From contig JALOLR010000011.1 of assembly GCA_025455885.1 (NCBI GenBank), forward strand, positions 90,852 to 154,851: a stretch of 64,000 bases of DNA. Reading direction: 5' to 3'. A program made the translations under genes and the position numbers. Shown piece by piece: positions 7,658-15,766 of the stretch. The first letter of the stretch is position 1. Each line of letters opens with the position of its first letter. Source of the stretch: Acidimicrobiales bacterium (GTDB lineage: Bacteria; Actinomycetota; Acidimicrobiia; Acidimicrobiales; Acidimicrobilacustridaceae). The notes below the pieces were generated by a model. That model worked only from the letters and a program-made list of their open reading frames with translations, made no database searches and had not been told where the DNA came from.

Positions 7658-8499
7658 CGGCGATCGACACCGGCACCGACGACCTGCTCGTCGACCTTCG
7701 AGACGACGGCGTGGCTGTGGCCACCCTCAACCGTCCCGACAGCCGCAACGCCTTCAGCGGCGCCATGGGCGCCGCCCTCGGCGACCTCTACCGCCGGGCC
7801 GACACCGACGACGCCATCCGGGTCGTGGTGCTCACCGGCACCCCTCCGGCGTTCTGCGCCGGGGCCGACTTCACCTCCGGCAGCGACGTCTTCGAGCGCA
7901 GCGACGCGCCCAGCTTCCGGGCCTGCCCCGTCACGCCCACCGCGTGGCAGATCCGCAAGCCCGTCATCGCCGCGGTGAACGGCCACGCCATCGGGATCGG
8001 CTTCACCCTCACGCTGCACTGCGACCTGCGCATCATGGCCCTCGACGCCAAGTACGGGGTGGTCCAGGTGCGCCGCGGCGTGATGCCCGACGCGTTCAGC
8101 CACTGGACGCTCCCGCGGATCGCCGGGATGGGCAACGCCGCCGACGTGTTGTTGACCGGGCGCACGTTCCTCGGCTCCGAGGCCCGCGACCTCGGCGTCG
8201 CCAACCGGGTGCTCCCCAACGACGAGGTGCTCCCGGCCGCCCTCGAGCTGGCCCACGACATGGCGGTGAACACCGCCCCGGTGTCGGTGGCGGTGGCGAA
8301 GCGCCTGATGTGGGGGTCGTTCGGGTTGCGGCCCGACCAGGTCGACGAGGCCGAGACGGTGCTCCACCACCACCTGATGGGCGAGCCCGACGCCCGGGAG
8401 GGCGTGCACGCGTTCCTGGAGCGGCGCGAGCCCGACTGGTCGATGACCGTGAACCACGACTGGCCCGCCGACTGGCCGGCCCCGGAGGACGTCCTGTGA
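7654..8499 (+). CDS. Enoyl-CoA hydratase/isomerase (crotonase) family protein
   Basis: Product of 281 residues starting at GTG 7654, coupled by a 4-base overlap to the preceding gene. Oxyanion-hole segments are FCAGADF (about 65-71) and NGHAIGIGFTLTLHCDLRIM. Of the two glutamates of true hydratases, the first position (in RRGVMPDAFSHW) carries Asp or another residue, whereas the second (GSEARDLGVANRV) keeps Glu. Isomerase, hydrolase or lyase activity on an acyl-CoA is therefore as likely as hydration. It sits between an F420-type oxidoreductase and an SDR, fitting a beta-oxidation-like pathway. Confidence 0.85.
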   Translation: MTAIDTGTDDLLVDLRDDGVAVATLNRPDSRNAFSGAMGAALGDLYRRADTDDAIRVVVLTGTPPAFCAGADFTSGSDVFERSDAPSFRACPVTPTAWQIRKPVIAAVNGHAIGIGFTLTLHCDLRIMALDAKYGVVQVRRGVMPDAFSHWTLPRIAGMGNAADVLLTGRTFLGSEARDLGVANRVLPNDEVLPAALELAHDMAVNTAPVSVAVAKRLMWGSFGLRPDQVDEAETVLHHHLMGEPDAREGVHAFLERREPDWSMTVNHDWPADWPAPEDVL

Positions 8500-9440
8500 G
8501 CGACACCGCCCCCACCACCACCACGACCGAGGTCCTCCGCGACGTCGACCTCCGAGGGCGGACGGCCCTCGTCACGGGGGCCACCACCGGCCTCGGCCTC
8601 GAGACCGCCCGCGCGCTCGCCGCGGCGGGCGCCCGCGTCGTGGTCAGCGCCCGATCGGCCGAGAAGGGTGACGCGGCGGTGACGGCGATCGAGGAGGCCG
8701 TCGACGGCGCGTCCGTGGAGTTCGGGGTCCTCGAGCTCGGGTCGCTGTCCTCGATCCGGTCGTTCGCCGACGACATCGGCGGGCGCCTCGACCGCCTCGA
8801 CCTCCTGATCGCCAACGCCGGCATCATGATGGTGCCGTTCGGTCGCACCGAGGACGGCTTCGAGCTCCAGTTCGGCACCAACCACCTCGGCCACTTCCTC
8901 CTGGTGGGGCGACTCCTCCCGCTCCTCGTCGCGGCTGCGCCGTCGCGGGTGGTCGTGCTCAGCTCGGCCGGGCACCACGCGGCGGGCGTCGACCTCGACG
9001 ACCCGAACTACGAGCGGCGCGACTACGGGAAGATGGACGCCTACGGCCAGTCGAAGTCGGCCAACGTGCTCTTCGCCGCCGAGCTCGACCGCCGCTACGG
9101 GCCCCTCGGGGTGCACGCCTACTCGGTGCACCCGGGCATGGTGGCCACCGAGCTCGGGCGACACTTCACCCGCGACGACATGGCCGAGCTCGCCGGTCGG
9201 GCGTCGAAGGCCGGCACGCAGCTCCCGCCGCTCGTCCAGGTGGACGTCGGCGCCTCCACCACGGTGTGGGCGGCCACCGCCCCCGAGCTCGAGGGGCAGG
9301 GCGGGGCGTACACCGCCGACCGCGCCGTCGCCGCGCCGGCCCCCCACGCCGCCGACCCCCGGGTGGCCGCCGCGCTGTGGGCGCTGTCGGAGGACCTCGT
9401 CGGCGAGGCCTACCCCGACGTCAGCGAGCTCGGCGGCTGA
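8496..9440 (+). CDS. SDR family oxidoreductase (retinol dehydrogenase/WWOX-like)
   Basis: Product of 314 residues starting at GTG 8496, overlapping the crotonase stop by 4 bases. The cofactor loop TGATTGLGLETARAL and a following SARS stretch suggest NADP. IANAGIMMVPFGRTEDGFE and FGTNHLGHFLLV are typical of retinol-dehydrogenase-like SDRs. The catalytic Ser is in LSSAGHH and the Tyr/Lys pair in YGQSKSANVLF. It probably reduces or oxidises a lipophilic ketone or alcohol. The last 20 bases overlap the end of the convergent Crp-family gene. Confidence 0.88.
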   Translation: MSDTAPTTTTTEVLRDVDLRGRTALVTGATTGLGLETARALAAAGARVVVSARSAEKGDAAVTAIEEAVDGASVEFGVLELGSLSSIRSFADDIGGRLDRLDLLIANAGIMMVPFGRTEDGFELQFGTNHLGHFLLVGRLLPLLVAAAPSRVVVLSSAGHHAAGVDLDDPNYERRDYGKMDAYGQSKSANVLFAAELDRRYGPLGVHAYSVHPGMVATELGRHFTRDDMAELAGRASKAGTQLPPLVQVDVGASTTVWAATAPELEGQGGAYTADRAVAAPAPHAADPRVAAALWALSEDLVGEAYPDVSELGG

Positions 9441-10080
9441 GCTGCTCGCGGTCGGTGATCCGGTACCGGCGCTCGGACTGCTCGATCCACCCGAGGCGCA
9501 CGAAGCTGGCGATCGCCTTGTTGACCCGTTCCCGGGACGCGCCCACCATGCCGGCGAGCTCCTCCTGGGTGATCGGGAGGGAGAACTCGTCGGCCTCGCC
9601 GGCCAGCTCGAGCAGGCGCTTGGCGGTGCGGCCGGTGACGTCGAGGAAGACCGAGTCGGCCAGCTGCTCGTCGGTGTTGCGCAGCCGGGTGGCCAGCAGG
9701 GCCACCACGTTCCAGAGCAGCTCGGGGCGCTGCTCGTAGATGTCGCGCAGCGGGGCGTAGGGGATGGCGGTGCACGCCGACGGCTCGAGTGCCCGGGCCT
9801 CGGCGGAGCGCGGCATCCGGTCGAAGAGCGGCATCTCCCCGAAGAGGTCGCCGCGCTCCATGAGCGCCACGACCGACTCGCGGCCGTCGTCGGACTTGTT
9901 GGCGATGGCGATGCGTCCCGACTCCACCACGAACAGCTCGGTGGCCACGTCGCTCTCGGTGAACACCACGTCGCCCCGGTTGTAGCTGCGGGTCTCCGCG
10001 GCCGCCACCAGGTCGTCGAAGGCCGCGCCCTCGAAGCCCTGGAAGAACTCCACGTCGCTCAACAGCCGAGGCTCCACCAC
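9421..10080 (-). CDS. Crp/Fnr family transcriptional regulator
   Basis: About 219 residues from GTG 10080. GTG 10101 is in frame and would add seven residues, but I prefer 10080 because TAGGGT ends 7 bases before it. The N-terminal cyclic-nucleotide-binding-like barrel contains FTESDVATELFVVESGRIAI and RGDLFGEMPLFDRMPRSAEA (about 65-84), which is the cAMP phosphate-binding pattern with Gly-Glu and Arg-Ser-Ala. The C-terminal winged helix reads PITQEELAGMVGASRERVNK. It is likely a cAMP- or ligand-responsive regulator. The spaced palindrome at 10097-10117 just upstream suggests autoregulation. Confidence 0.9.
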   Translation of the reverse strand: MVEPRLLSDVEFFQGFEGAAFDDLVAAAETRSYNRGDVVFTESDVATELFVVESGRIAIANKSDDGRESVVALMERGDLFGEMPLFDRMPRSAEARALEPSACTAIPYAPLRDIYEQRPELLWNVVALLATRLRNTDEQLADSVFLDVTGRTAKRLLELAGEADEFSLPITQEELAGMVGASRERVNKAIASFVRLGWIEQSERRYRITDREQLSRRAR

Positions 10081-10087
10081 GGCGGGC

Positions 10088-10093
10088 ACCCTA
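10088..10093 (-). promoter_or_regulatory. Leaderless -10 (TAGGGT) of the Crp-family gene
   Basis: TAGGGT on the minus strand is followed by 7 bases and then GTG 10080. Confidence 0.45.
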
Positions 10094-10096
10094 TCC

Positions 10097-10117
10097 GTCA
10101 CACGCTCGTCATGTGAC
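10097..10117. promoter_or_regulatory. Spaced palindrome upstream of the Crp-family gene, candidate operator
   Basis: GTCACA, 9 bases, TGTGAC is a perfect 6+6 inverted repeat. It contains both CRP half-site words (TGTGA and TCACA), but in everted order relative to the E. coli consensus. It starts 4 bases above the -10 and covers the spacer and -35 region, where a bound regulator would block transcription. Confidence 0.4.
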
Positions 10118-10221
10118 GGGCGTCCCACGGACGAGCCGGCGTCGGCGCGGAGCGTCCGTGCCCGGCCGGCGTGGCGACGCGAGACTGGCCCGCGCAGCAC
10201 GGCCGCCGGTGGAGGAGCACG

Positions 10222-10956
10222 ATGTCGTTCGAGAGGGACCTGAGCGCCGGCCCGGCCGACGGACCGGTGTGGGCCGTGGTCCTCGCCGCCGGACGGGGCC
10301 ATCGCTTCGGCGGTCCCCAGCCCAAGCAGTACGCCCTCATCGGCGACGAGCGGGTCATCGACCGGTCGCTGGCCACGGCCCGCGCGGCGGCCGACCACGT
10401 CGTCGTGGTCCTGGCCGAGGGCGAGGAGGACGAAGGGGCGGCGCTCGTCGCGTCGGGCGCCGCCGACGTCGCGGTGACCGGGGGAGCCGAGCGGGCGGAC
10501 TCGGTGCGGGCGGGGCTGGCCGTGGTGGACCCCGACGCCGCCGTCGTGGTGGTCCACGACGCCGCCCGGCCCCTGGCCTCCGCAGCCCTGCACCGGGCCG
10601 TCGTCCAGGCCGTCCACGACGGCGCCGACGCCGTCATCCCCGCCGTCCCCGTGACCGACACCATCAAGCGCACCGCACCCGGGCCGGCCGGCCACGACAC
10701 CGAGGGGCTCACCGTCGTCACCGAGACCCTCGACCGGGCCGAGCTCGTCGCCGTGCAGACCCCCCAGGCGTTCCGGCCCGACGTCCTGCGCCGGGCCCAC
10801 GGCTCGGGCGCCACGGCCACCGACGACGCCGGGCTCGTGGAGGCCGTCGGCGCCACCGTGGTCGTGGTGCCGGGGGAGACCACCAACATCAAGATCACCG
10901 GACCGCATGACCTGGCGCTCGCCGTCGCGCTCGTCGACGTGTTGGCCGTGCCGTAG
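10222..10956 (+). CDS. ispD: 2-C-methyl-D-erythritol 4-phosphate cytidylyltransferase
   Basis: IspD makes CDP-methylerythritol from MEP and CTP in the non-mevalonate isoprenoid pathway. The product has 244 residues. The nucleotidyltransferase signature VVLAAGRGHRFGG with PKQYALIGD (about 16-37) is clear, and the later VVVHDAARPLAS holds the Asp/Arg pair of the family. VAVQTPQAFRPDVLRRAH and a late DDAGLVEAVG are also family-typical. ATG 10222 is preceded by GGAGGAG at 10211-10217, which decides the start over the upstream ATG at 10171. It is followed by ispF; the ispD stop codon lies inside the likely ispF -10. Confidence 0.95.
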   Translation: MSFERDLSAGPADGPVWAVVLAAGRGHRFGGPQPKQYALIGDERVIDRSLATARAAADHVVVVLAEGEEDEGAALVASGAADVAVTGGAERADSVRAGLAVVDPDAAVVVVHDAARPLASAALHRAVVQAVHDGADAVIPAVPVTDTIKRTAPGPAGHDTEGLTVVTETLDRAELVAVQTPQAFRPDVLRRAHGSGATATDDAGLVEAVGATVVVVPGETTNIKITGPHDLALAVALVDVLAVP

Positions 10957-10959
10957 GTT
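10954..10959 (+). promoter_or_regulatory. Leaderless -10 (TAGGTT) of ispF, overlapping the ispD stop
   Basis: TAGGTT begins with the ispD stop TAG and is followed by 6 bases and then ATG 10966. ispF could be transcribed separately from ispD. Confidence 0.45.
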
Positions 10960-10965
10960 GACGTC

Positions 10966-11445
10966 ATGACGGTCAGGGTCGGACAGGGGTTCGACGTCCA
11001 CGCCTTCACCGACGACCCGGGGCGGGTGCTCGTCCTCGGCGGGGTGCGCTTCGACGGCGAGCGGGGACTGCTCGGCCACAGCGACGCCGACGCCGTCGCC
11101 CATGCGTGCGCCGACGCACTGCTCGGGGCGGCCGGGCTCGGCGACATCGGTGGGCTCTTCCCCGACACCGACCCGACGTGGGCGGGCGCCGACAGCGTGG
11201 CGCTGCTGTCGGAGGTGGCGTCGAGGGTCCGCTCGGCCGGGTGGGAGCCCGGCAACGTCGACTGCGCCGTCGTGTGCGAGCGCCCGAAGCTGGCGCCACG
11301 GCGTGACGAGATGGAGCACAACCTCTCGGCCGCCGTCGGGGCGCCCGTCACGGTGAAGGGGAACCGGGCCGAGGGCCTGGGGGCCATCGGTCGTGTCGAG
11401 GGGATCGCCTGCTTCGCCGTCGCCGTCGTGAGCGCCGCCTCGTGA
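10966..11445 (+). CDS. ispF: 2-C-methyl-D-erythritol 2,4-cyclodiphosphate synthase
   Basis: IspF cyclises CDP-ME-2-phosphate to ME-cPP, two steps after IspD. The 159-residue length is standard. GQGFDVHAF supplies metal ligands Asp10 and His12, and the third ligand is His46 in LLGHSDADAVAHACADALLG. LGDIGGLFPDTD is typical. The C-terminal substrate loop is VKGNRAEGLGAIGRVEGI instead of the commoner KATTxEGLGFTGR, a modest deviation. The gene overlaps the next GTG by 4 bases, which couples it to the rRNA methyltransferase. Confidence 0.96.
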   Translation: MTVRVGQGFDVHAFTDDPGRVLVLGGVRFDGERGLLGHSDADAVAHACADALLGAAGLGDIGGLFPDTDPTWAGADSVALLSEVASRVRSAGWEPGNVDCAVVCERPKLAPRRDEMEHNLSAAVGAPVTVKGNRAEGLGAIGRVEGIACFAVAVVSAAS

Positions 11446-12536
11446 CCCCGCCCCGCTCTTCGAAGGGCTCGTCGAAGGGTGCTCCCAAGGGTGCGCCGAA
11501 GGGTGCGCCGAAGGGTGGACGGGCCCCCACGGGGTCGTCGAAGGGCGGTCGCGGCGGGTCGAGCGCGGCCAAGCGGGGCGCTCCCGGCACGCGGGCCGCC
11601 AAGCCGCTGTCCCCGGCGGCGCAGAAGGCGGTCGAGGCGAAGCGGGCCAAGCACGCCGCGGCGTCCGTGCGCAAGGCCGACCGGCCCGGATCGGCGGCGC
11701 GTCGGCCCGGGCCCGCCCGCTCGTCGGCCCGCTCCTCCCCGGGCCCGGCGGTCCGGCGCACGAGCCGCGACAACGGCCTCGGGGGCGACCAGGTCGAGGG
11801 CCGCCAGGCGGTGCGCGAGCTCCTCCTCGCCGGGCGCCGCCGGGTGCGCGAGATCCTGGTGGCCGAGGACCAGGACGACAACGAGGTGCTCCAGGACATC
11901 GTCGACCTCGCCCTCGACCTCAAGGTGCCGGTACGGGAGGTGACCCGCACCCGCCTGCTCGCCGAGGCGCGGACCGAGGCCCCGCAGGGCGTCGTGGCCA
12001 GGGCCCAGGCGCTCGACGATGCCGACCTCGACGACCTCGCCCGCCGCCCGGGGCCCACCGGGGCGCCTCCGTTCCTGCTCGCCGTCGACGGGGTCACCGA
12101 CCCCGGGAACCTCGGCGCGCTGTTGCGGTCGGCCGAGTGCGCCGGCGTCACCGGGGTGGTGTTGCCGAAGCACCGCGCGGTGCACGTCACCCCGACCGTG
12201 GCCAAGGCGGCCGCCGGGGCCGTCGAGTACCTGCCGATGGCCCTCGTCGGCGGTCTTCCCAACGCGTTGCGCGAGCTGCGGGCACGCGGGGTTTGGGTGA
12301 TCGGCCTCGACGCCGGCGGTGACACCGACCTGTTCGACCTCGAGGTGGCCGACCAGGCCGTCTGCCTGGTGCTCGGCGCGGAGGGCAAGGGGCTGTCCCG
12401 GCTGGTCCGCGAGCGGTGCGACGCCGTGGCCGGCATCCCCCTGCTCGGACAGCTCGCATCGCTCAACGTGTCCTCGGCCGGCGCGCTGGCGTGCTTCGAG
12501 GTCACCCGCCGGCGCCTCGCGGCGGCACGGCGATGA
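11442..12536 (+). CDS. rlmB: TrmH family 23S rRNA (guanosine-2'-O-)-methyltransferase, RlmB-like
   Basis: SpoU/TrmH-family protein of 364 residues starting at GTG 11442. About 110 N-terminal residues are Lys/Gly/Pro/Ala-rich and include tandem KGAP repeats, probably a disordered RNA-binding tail. The substrate-binding domain follows (QVEGRQAVRELLLAG). The knotted SAM domain has motif 1 AVDGVTDPGNLGALLRSAE, motif 2 LVLGAEGKGLSRLV and motif 3 GQLASLNVSSAGALACFE. RlmB methylates G2251 of 23S rRNA in E. coli; target identity here is inferred. The position after ispF follows a frequent actinobacterial order, although cysS is missing. Confidence 0.9.
   Translation: MTPPRSSKGSSKGAPKGAPKGAPKGGRAPTGSSKGGRGGSSAAKRGAPGTRAAKPLSPAAQKAVEAKRAKHAAASVRKADRPGSAARRPGPARSSARSSPGPAVRRTSRDNGLGGDQVEGRQAVRELLLAGRRRVREILVAEDQDDNEVLQDIVDLALDLKVPVREVTRTRLLAEARTEAPQGVVARAQALDDADLDDLARRPGPTGAPPFLLAVDGVTDPGNLGALLRSAECAGVTGVVLPKHRAVHVTPTVAKAAAGAVEYLPMALVGGLPNALRELRARGVWVIGLDAGGDTDLFDLEVADQAVCLVLGAEGKGLSRLVRERCDAVAGIPLLGQLASLNVSSAGALACFEVTRRRLAAARR
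11475..11510 (+). repeat. 12-bp coding tandem repeat (Lys-Gly-Ala-Pro)
   Basis: Three units of the AAGGGTGCGCCG type, with a partial fourth, encode KGAP repeats in the basic tail of the rRNA methyltransferase. The repeat keeps the reading frame, so copy number may vary. Confidence 0.8.
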
Positions 12537-13132
12537 GCCCTCGTCCGCGGCTGGCCGCCCTCGCCGTGGTCGTCGGCCTCGTCGTCACCTCCGTGGGATC
12601 GGCGGGGTGCTCGGGGTCCGACGACGGCGACGCGGCCGCCCCGTCCACGTCGGCCGTCGTCCCCTCGAGCTCGGGTGACCGCTGCGACGACCCGACCGGG
12701 GATCTCGACGTTCCCGCCGGCGTCCCCCCGGAGGTGCTGCCCGCGCTGGCCGGCATCGACCTCGTCACCGCGGAGGCCACCGTCGAGGGCGAGCAGCTGG
12801 CGGTGCGCTTCGAGGTGGTCGGCCCGGTGGCCGACGTCCCCGACCCGACCTTCGTGGTCGCCCAGGGCGATCCGCTCGACCCGCTCAGCTTCGAGCTGCG
12901 CATCGCCCGCCGGGCCGACCAGTGGCAGGTCACCCTCATCACCTGGCCCGACGCCCGGGAGAAGCGCCAGCTCGTCGCTGCCCCGGTGACGGCGGCCGAC
13001 GGCACCGTCGCCGTCGACGTCCCGCTCGCCGGGCTGCCACCGATCGCGCTCACCCTGCAGTTCGGGGCGACCGCCGAGGTGTCGCCGTCGATCGTCGTGT
13101 TCGACGACTGCAGCAACCTGAACCCCGGCTGA
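12533..13132 (+). CDS. Putative lipoprotein, unknown function
   Basis: Product of 199 residues whose ATG overlaps the stop of rlmB (ATGA). The N-terminus MSPRPRLAALAVVVGLVV is a signal peptide and the lipobox SAGC places Cys at about residue 26. A Ser/Thr/Asp-rich linker follows. The remainder looks beta-rich and starts with a Cys-containing segment (DRCDDPTGDL) whose partner may be in the final FDDCSNLN, suggesting an extracellular disulfide. It would be anchored outside the cytoplasmic membrane. I do not recognise a functional family. Confidence 0.7.
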   Translation: MSPRPRLAALAVVVGLVVTSVGSAGCSGSDDGDAAAPSTSAVVPSSSGDRCDDPTGDLDVPAGVPPEVLPALAGIDLVTAEATVEGEQLAVRFEVVGPVADVPDPTFVVAQGDPLDPLSFELRIARRADQWQVTLITWPDAREKRQLVAAPVTAADGTVAVDVPLAGLPPIALTLQFGATAEVSPSIVVFDDCSNLNPG

Positions 13133-13141
13133 GGCGACCGC

Positions 13142-13147
13142 TAGCGT
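13142..13147 (+). promoter_or_regulatory. Putative -10 (TAGCGT) for the dioxygenase-hydrolase pair
   Basis: TAGCGT lies about 40 bases before ATG 13188. That start has a Shine-Dalgarno-like GGGAGG 5 bases upstream, so this is a leadered transcript. Confidence 0.3.
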
Positions 13148-13187
13148 CGGGCCCGGACGGGGTGAGGGCCCCGACGGGGGAGGGACG

Positions 13188-14009
13188 ATGACCACGACCG
13201 CCACCGGTCTCTCGGTGACGCCGACGGCGGGGCGGCTCGGCGCCGCGGTGCGCGGCATCGACCTGCGCGACGGGCTCGACGACGACCGCCGGGCCGAGCT
13301 CGGAGCCCTGCTCGACGAGCACCTCGTCCTCGTCCTGCCCGACCAGGACCTCGACGACGAGGGCCAGCTGGCCTTCGCCCTGCGATTCGGCGCGCCGTAC
13401 ATCCATCCGTTGGGTCGGGCGTCGGCGTCCGAGCCGCGCTGCGAGCACATCGTGGACGACGTCGACCACCCGCCCTACCAGGACGAGTGGCACACCGACG
13501 TGAGCTGGGACGTCGAGCCCCCCACCTACGGCACGCTGCGCGCCGTCGACCTCCCGGCGCGGGGTGGCGACACCATCTGGTCGAGCGCGTACGCCGCGTA
13601 CGACGCCCTGTCGCCGCCGCTCCAGGCGTTCGTCGAGCCGTTGGCGGCGGTGCACACGATGGGGGTCGGGAAGGCGTTCGTGAGCAAGGCCGGGCCCGAG
13701 CTCGTGGCGCAGGTGCGCGAGCTCTTCCCGGGCGTCGAGCACCCGGTGGTCGCCTGGCACCCCGGCACCGGGCGTCCCTACCTCAACGTCAACCGTGGCT
13801 TCACCGAGTCGATCGTCGGCCTGCACCCCGAGGAGAGCCGGGCGGTGCTGGGCATCCTGTTCGCCGCCGCCGAGGACCCGAACCACCAGTTCCGCCACCA
13901 CTGGTCGCCCGGTGACGTGGTGATCTGGGACGAGCGCTGCACCCAGCACTTCGCGGTCGCCGACTACATGCCGGAGCGTCGCGAGATGGGGAGGGTGGCG
14001 GTGCGATGA
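13188..14009 (+). CDS. TauD/TfdA-family Fe(II)/2-oxoglutarate dioxygenase
   Basis: Product of 273 residues. N-terminal LGAAVRGIDLRDGLDDD is the usual TauD opening. The facial triad is His/Asp in WHTDVSWDVEPP (about 100-111) and the distal His in ERCTQHFAVADY. The 2-oxoglutarate-binding Arg is in the last residues (RREMGRVAVR). Relatives hydroxylate taurine, alkyl sulfates, 2,4-D or other acids; the exact substrate cannot be assigned. Its stop overlaps the start of a metallo-beta-lactamase-fold hydrolase, so the two probably act on one substrate class. Confidence 0.88.
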   Translation: MTTTATGLSVTPTAGRLGAAVRGIDLRDGLDDDRRAELGALLDEHLVLVLPDQDLDDEGQLAFALRFGAPYIHPLGRASASEPRCEHIVDDVDHPPYQDEWHTDVSWDVEPPTYGTLRAVDLPARGGDTIWSSAYAAYDALSPPLQAFVEPLAAVHTMGVGKAFVSKAGPELVAQVRELFPGVEHPVVAWHPGTGRPYLNVNRGFTESIVGLHPEESRAVLGILFAAAEDPNHQFRHHWSPGDVVIWDERCTQHFAVADYMPERREMGRVAVR

Positions 14010-14863
14010 GTCCGCCGCGACGCTGGACGGTGGGGGACGTCACCGTGACGAAGGTGGTGGAGCTCGAGCAACCGCTCCCGCTCGTGGGGCTCCTCCCGGC
14101 GGCCGACGCCGCTGCCCTGGAGCCGCACGCCGGGTGGCTCGCCCCCCACTTCCTCGACGACGAGGGCACCACCGTGCTCTCCATCCACTCGCTGGTGGTG
14201 GAGAGCGGCGGACGCCGGATCCTGGTCGACACCTGCGTGGGGGACCGGTCGCTCCCGGGGATGGAGGGCCTGCGCGGGCCGACCGACTTCCCCGACCGTC
14301 TCGCGGCGGCCGGGTGCCCCGCCGATACCGTCGACGTCGTGTGCTGCACGCACCTGCACTTCGACCACGTCGGGTGGAACACCCGCCTCGACGGTGAGCG
14401 CTGGGTGCCCACGTTCCCCAACGCCCGGTACCTGTTCGGCCGGGTGGAGTTCGAGCACTGGACAGCGGACCCCGGCGGCTACGCCCTCAACTTCGACGAC
14501 ACCGTCGCCCGGGTGGTGGCCGCCGGGCAGGCCGACCTCGTCGAGACCGACCACGCGATCACCGACGAGGTCCGGCTCGTCCCGTCGCCGGGGCACACGC
14601 CCGGGCACGTGTCGGTGCTCGTCGAGTCGCGCGGGGAGCGGGCGCTCATCACCGGTGACGCCACCCACCATCCCGTGCAGTGGGCCGAGCCCGACTGGGG
14701 GATGGCCGGCGACTGGGACGGCGTCGGTTCGGCGGCCTCCCGTCGAGCCTTGCGGGCCGCCCACGGCGACCGCCGCACCCTCGTGATCGGCACCCACTAC
14801 GCCGAGCCGACCGCGGGGTGGATCGTGGGCGACGACGAGGTCGGCTACCGCTTCGAGGTCTGA
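14006..14863 (+). CDS. Metallo-beta-lactamase fold hydrolase
   Basis: Product of 285 residues, ATG overlapping the dioxygenase stop by 4 bases. The zinc motif THLHFDHVGW (HxHxDH) is at about residues 115-124. A further His is in GHTPGHVSV, an Asp in ITGDATHHP and the final His in IGTHYAEP. The overall pattern is that of AHL-lactonase-like or methyl-parathion-hydrolase-like MBL proteins with a binuclear metal centre. No signal peptide is visible. Its last 19 bases overlap the convergent AAC(3)-like gene. Confidence 0.85.
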   Translation: MSPPRRWTVGDVTVTKVVELEQPLPLVGLLPAADAAALEPHAGWLAPHFLDDEGTTVLSIHSLVVESGGRRILVDTCVGDRSLPGMEGLRGPTDFPDRLAAAGCPADTVDVVCCTHLHFDHVGWNTRLDGERWVPTFPNARYLFGRVEFEHWTADPGGYALNFDDTVARVVAAGQADLVETDHAITDEVRLVPSPGHTPGHVSVLVESRGERALITGDATHHPVQWAEPDWGMAGDWDGVGSAASRRALRAAHGDRRTLVIGTHYAEPTAGWIVGDDEVGYRFEV

Positions 14864-15738
14864 GGTCCCGTCGTCGTCCCCGTCGCGGTGCCGGTCGACC
14901 GAGCGCCGTCCGGCCACGGCAGGTGCTCCTCCATCCACCGGGCCCCGAAGGCCACCATGTCGGCGGCGTCGAGGACGTGGCTGTCGGCGTCGCCGACCCG
15001 CCCGACGGTCGCCCGTCCCGTGGCCAGGTACGCATCGAGGATCAGCGCGAAGTAGTCGGTGGCCGGCTGGTCCGCCTCGGGGACGATGCCGTCCTCGTCG
15101 TCGAGCGCCTCGACGACGCGGACCTCGGGCCCGTCGGGCCCGAGCACCTTTCGGTACCGGCGCACCCGGAGCTTGTCGGGCACCTCGGCGAGGTACTCGG
15201 CGTGGTGGAGCACCGAGGTGGTGTCGGGGTCGGCGCCCATGCGCAGCACCTTGCCGCCGCCGGCGACGAGGCGGGCCAGCACCGAGCCGGGCCCGTAGTA
15301 GTCGTCCCACGGGGTGTCGGCCACGAGCTCGGCCGCTCCTGCGCCGCGCGCCGCGAACCGCCCCTCGGGGTTGTCGTCGACGACGGTCCCGGGGTGGCGG
15401 CGCAGCACCTCGGCGAGGGTGCCGACGTCGGGTTGGGCGGGGGTGGTGAGCGGGTCGAACGGGGCCGCGTCGGCCAACAGCGCGGGTCGCTCGTCCTCGG
15501 GGCGCGAGTTCACCCAGTCCCAGTCGTCGCGTGCGCCGAGGAGCATGGTCACCGTCCCGGTCGGGCCCACCGCGGCGTCGAGGGCCTCGATCACCCCGGC
15601 GGCCCCGCCCTGCACCGGGCCGATGGCCCGCAGGGACGCGTGGACCATCACCAGGTCGCCCTCGCTGATGCCGAGCGCCCGCAGGTCGCGCACCAGTTCC
15701 TCGGGGGTGCGGGCCTCCTCGGTCGCCGGGGTGGTCAT
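14845..15738 (-). CDS. AAC(3)-family aminoglycoside N-acetyltransferase-like protein
   Basis: Product of 297 residues. The AAC(3) fold motifs MVHASLRAIGPVQGGAAGV (about 30-48) and VGPTGTVTMLLGA are clear, as is LHHAEYLAEVPDK later. Where true AAC(3) enzymes carry RRSxHPxxS, this protein has VVDDNPEGRFAA, so the conserved His and Ser are not in place. It may be a chromosomal acetyl-CoA-dependent enzyme with another amine substrate. Antibiotic resistance should not be assumed. It lies 28 bases downstream of an LLM oxidoreductase and is probably co-transcribed with it. Confidence 0.75.
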   Translation of the reverse strand: MTTPATEEARTPEELVRDLRALGISEGDLVMVHASLRAIGPVQGGAAGVIEALDAAVGPTGTVTMLLGARDDWDWVNSRPEDERPALLADAAPFDPLTTPAQPDVGTLAEVLRRHPGTVVDDNPEGRFAARGAGAAELVADTPWDDYYGPGSVLARLVAGGGKVLRMGADPDTTSVLHHAEYLAEVPDKLRVRRYRKVLGPDGPEVRVVEALDDEDGIVPEADQPATDYFALILDAYLATGRATVGRVGDADSHVLDAADMVAFGARWMEEHLPWPDGARSTGTATGTTTGPQTSKR

Positions 15739-15766
15739 CGTCGGATCGGCGCCGGGTCAGCCAGGG

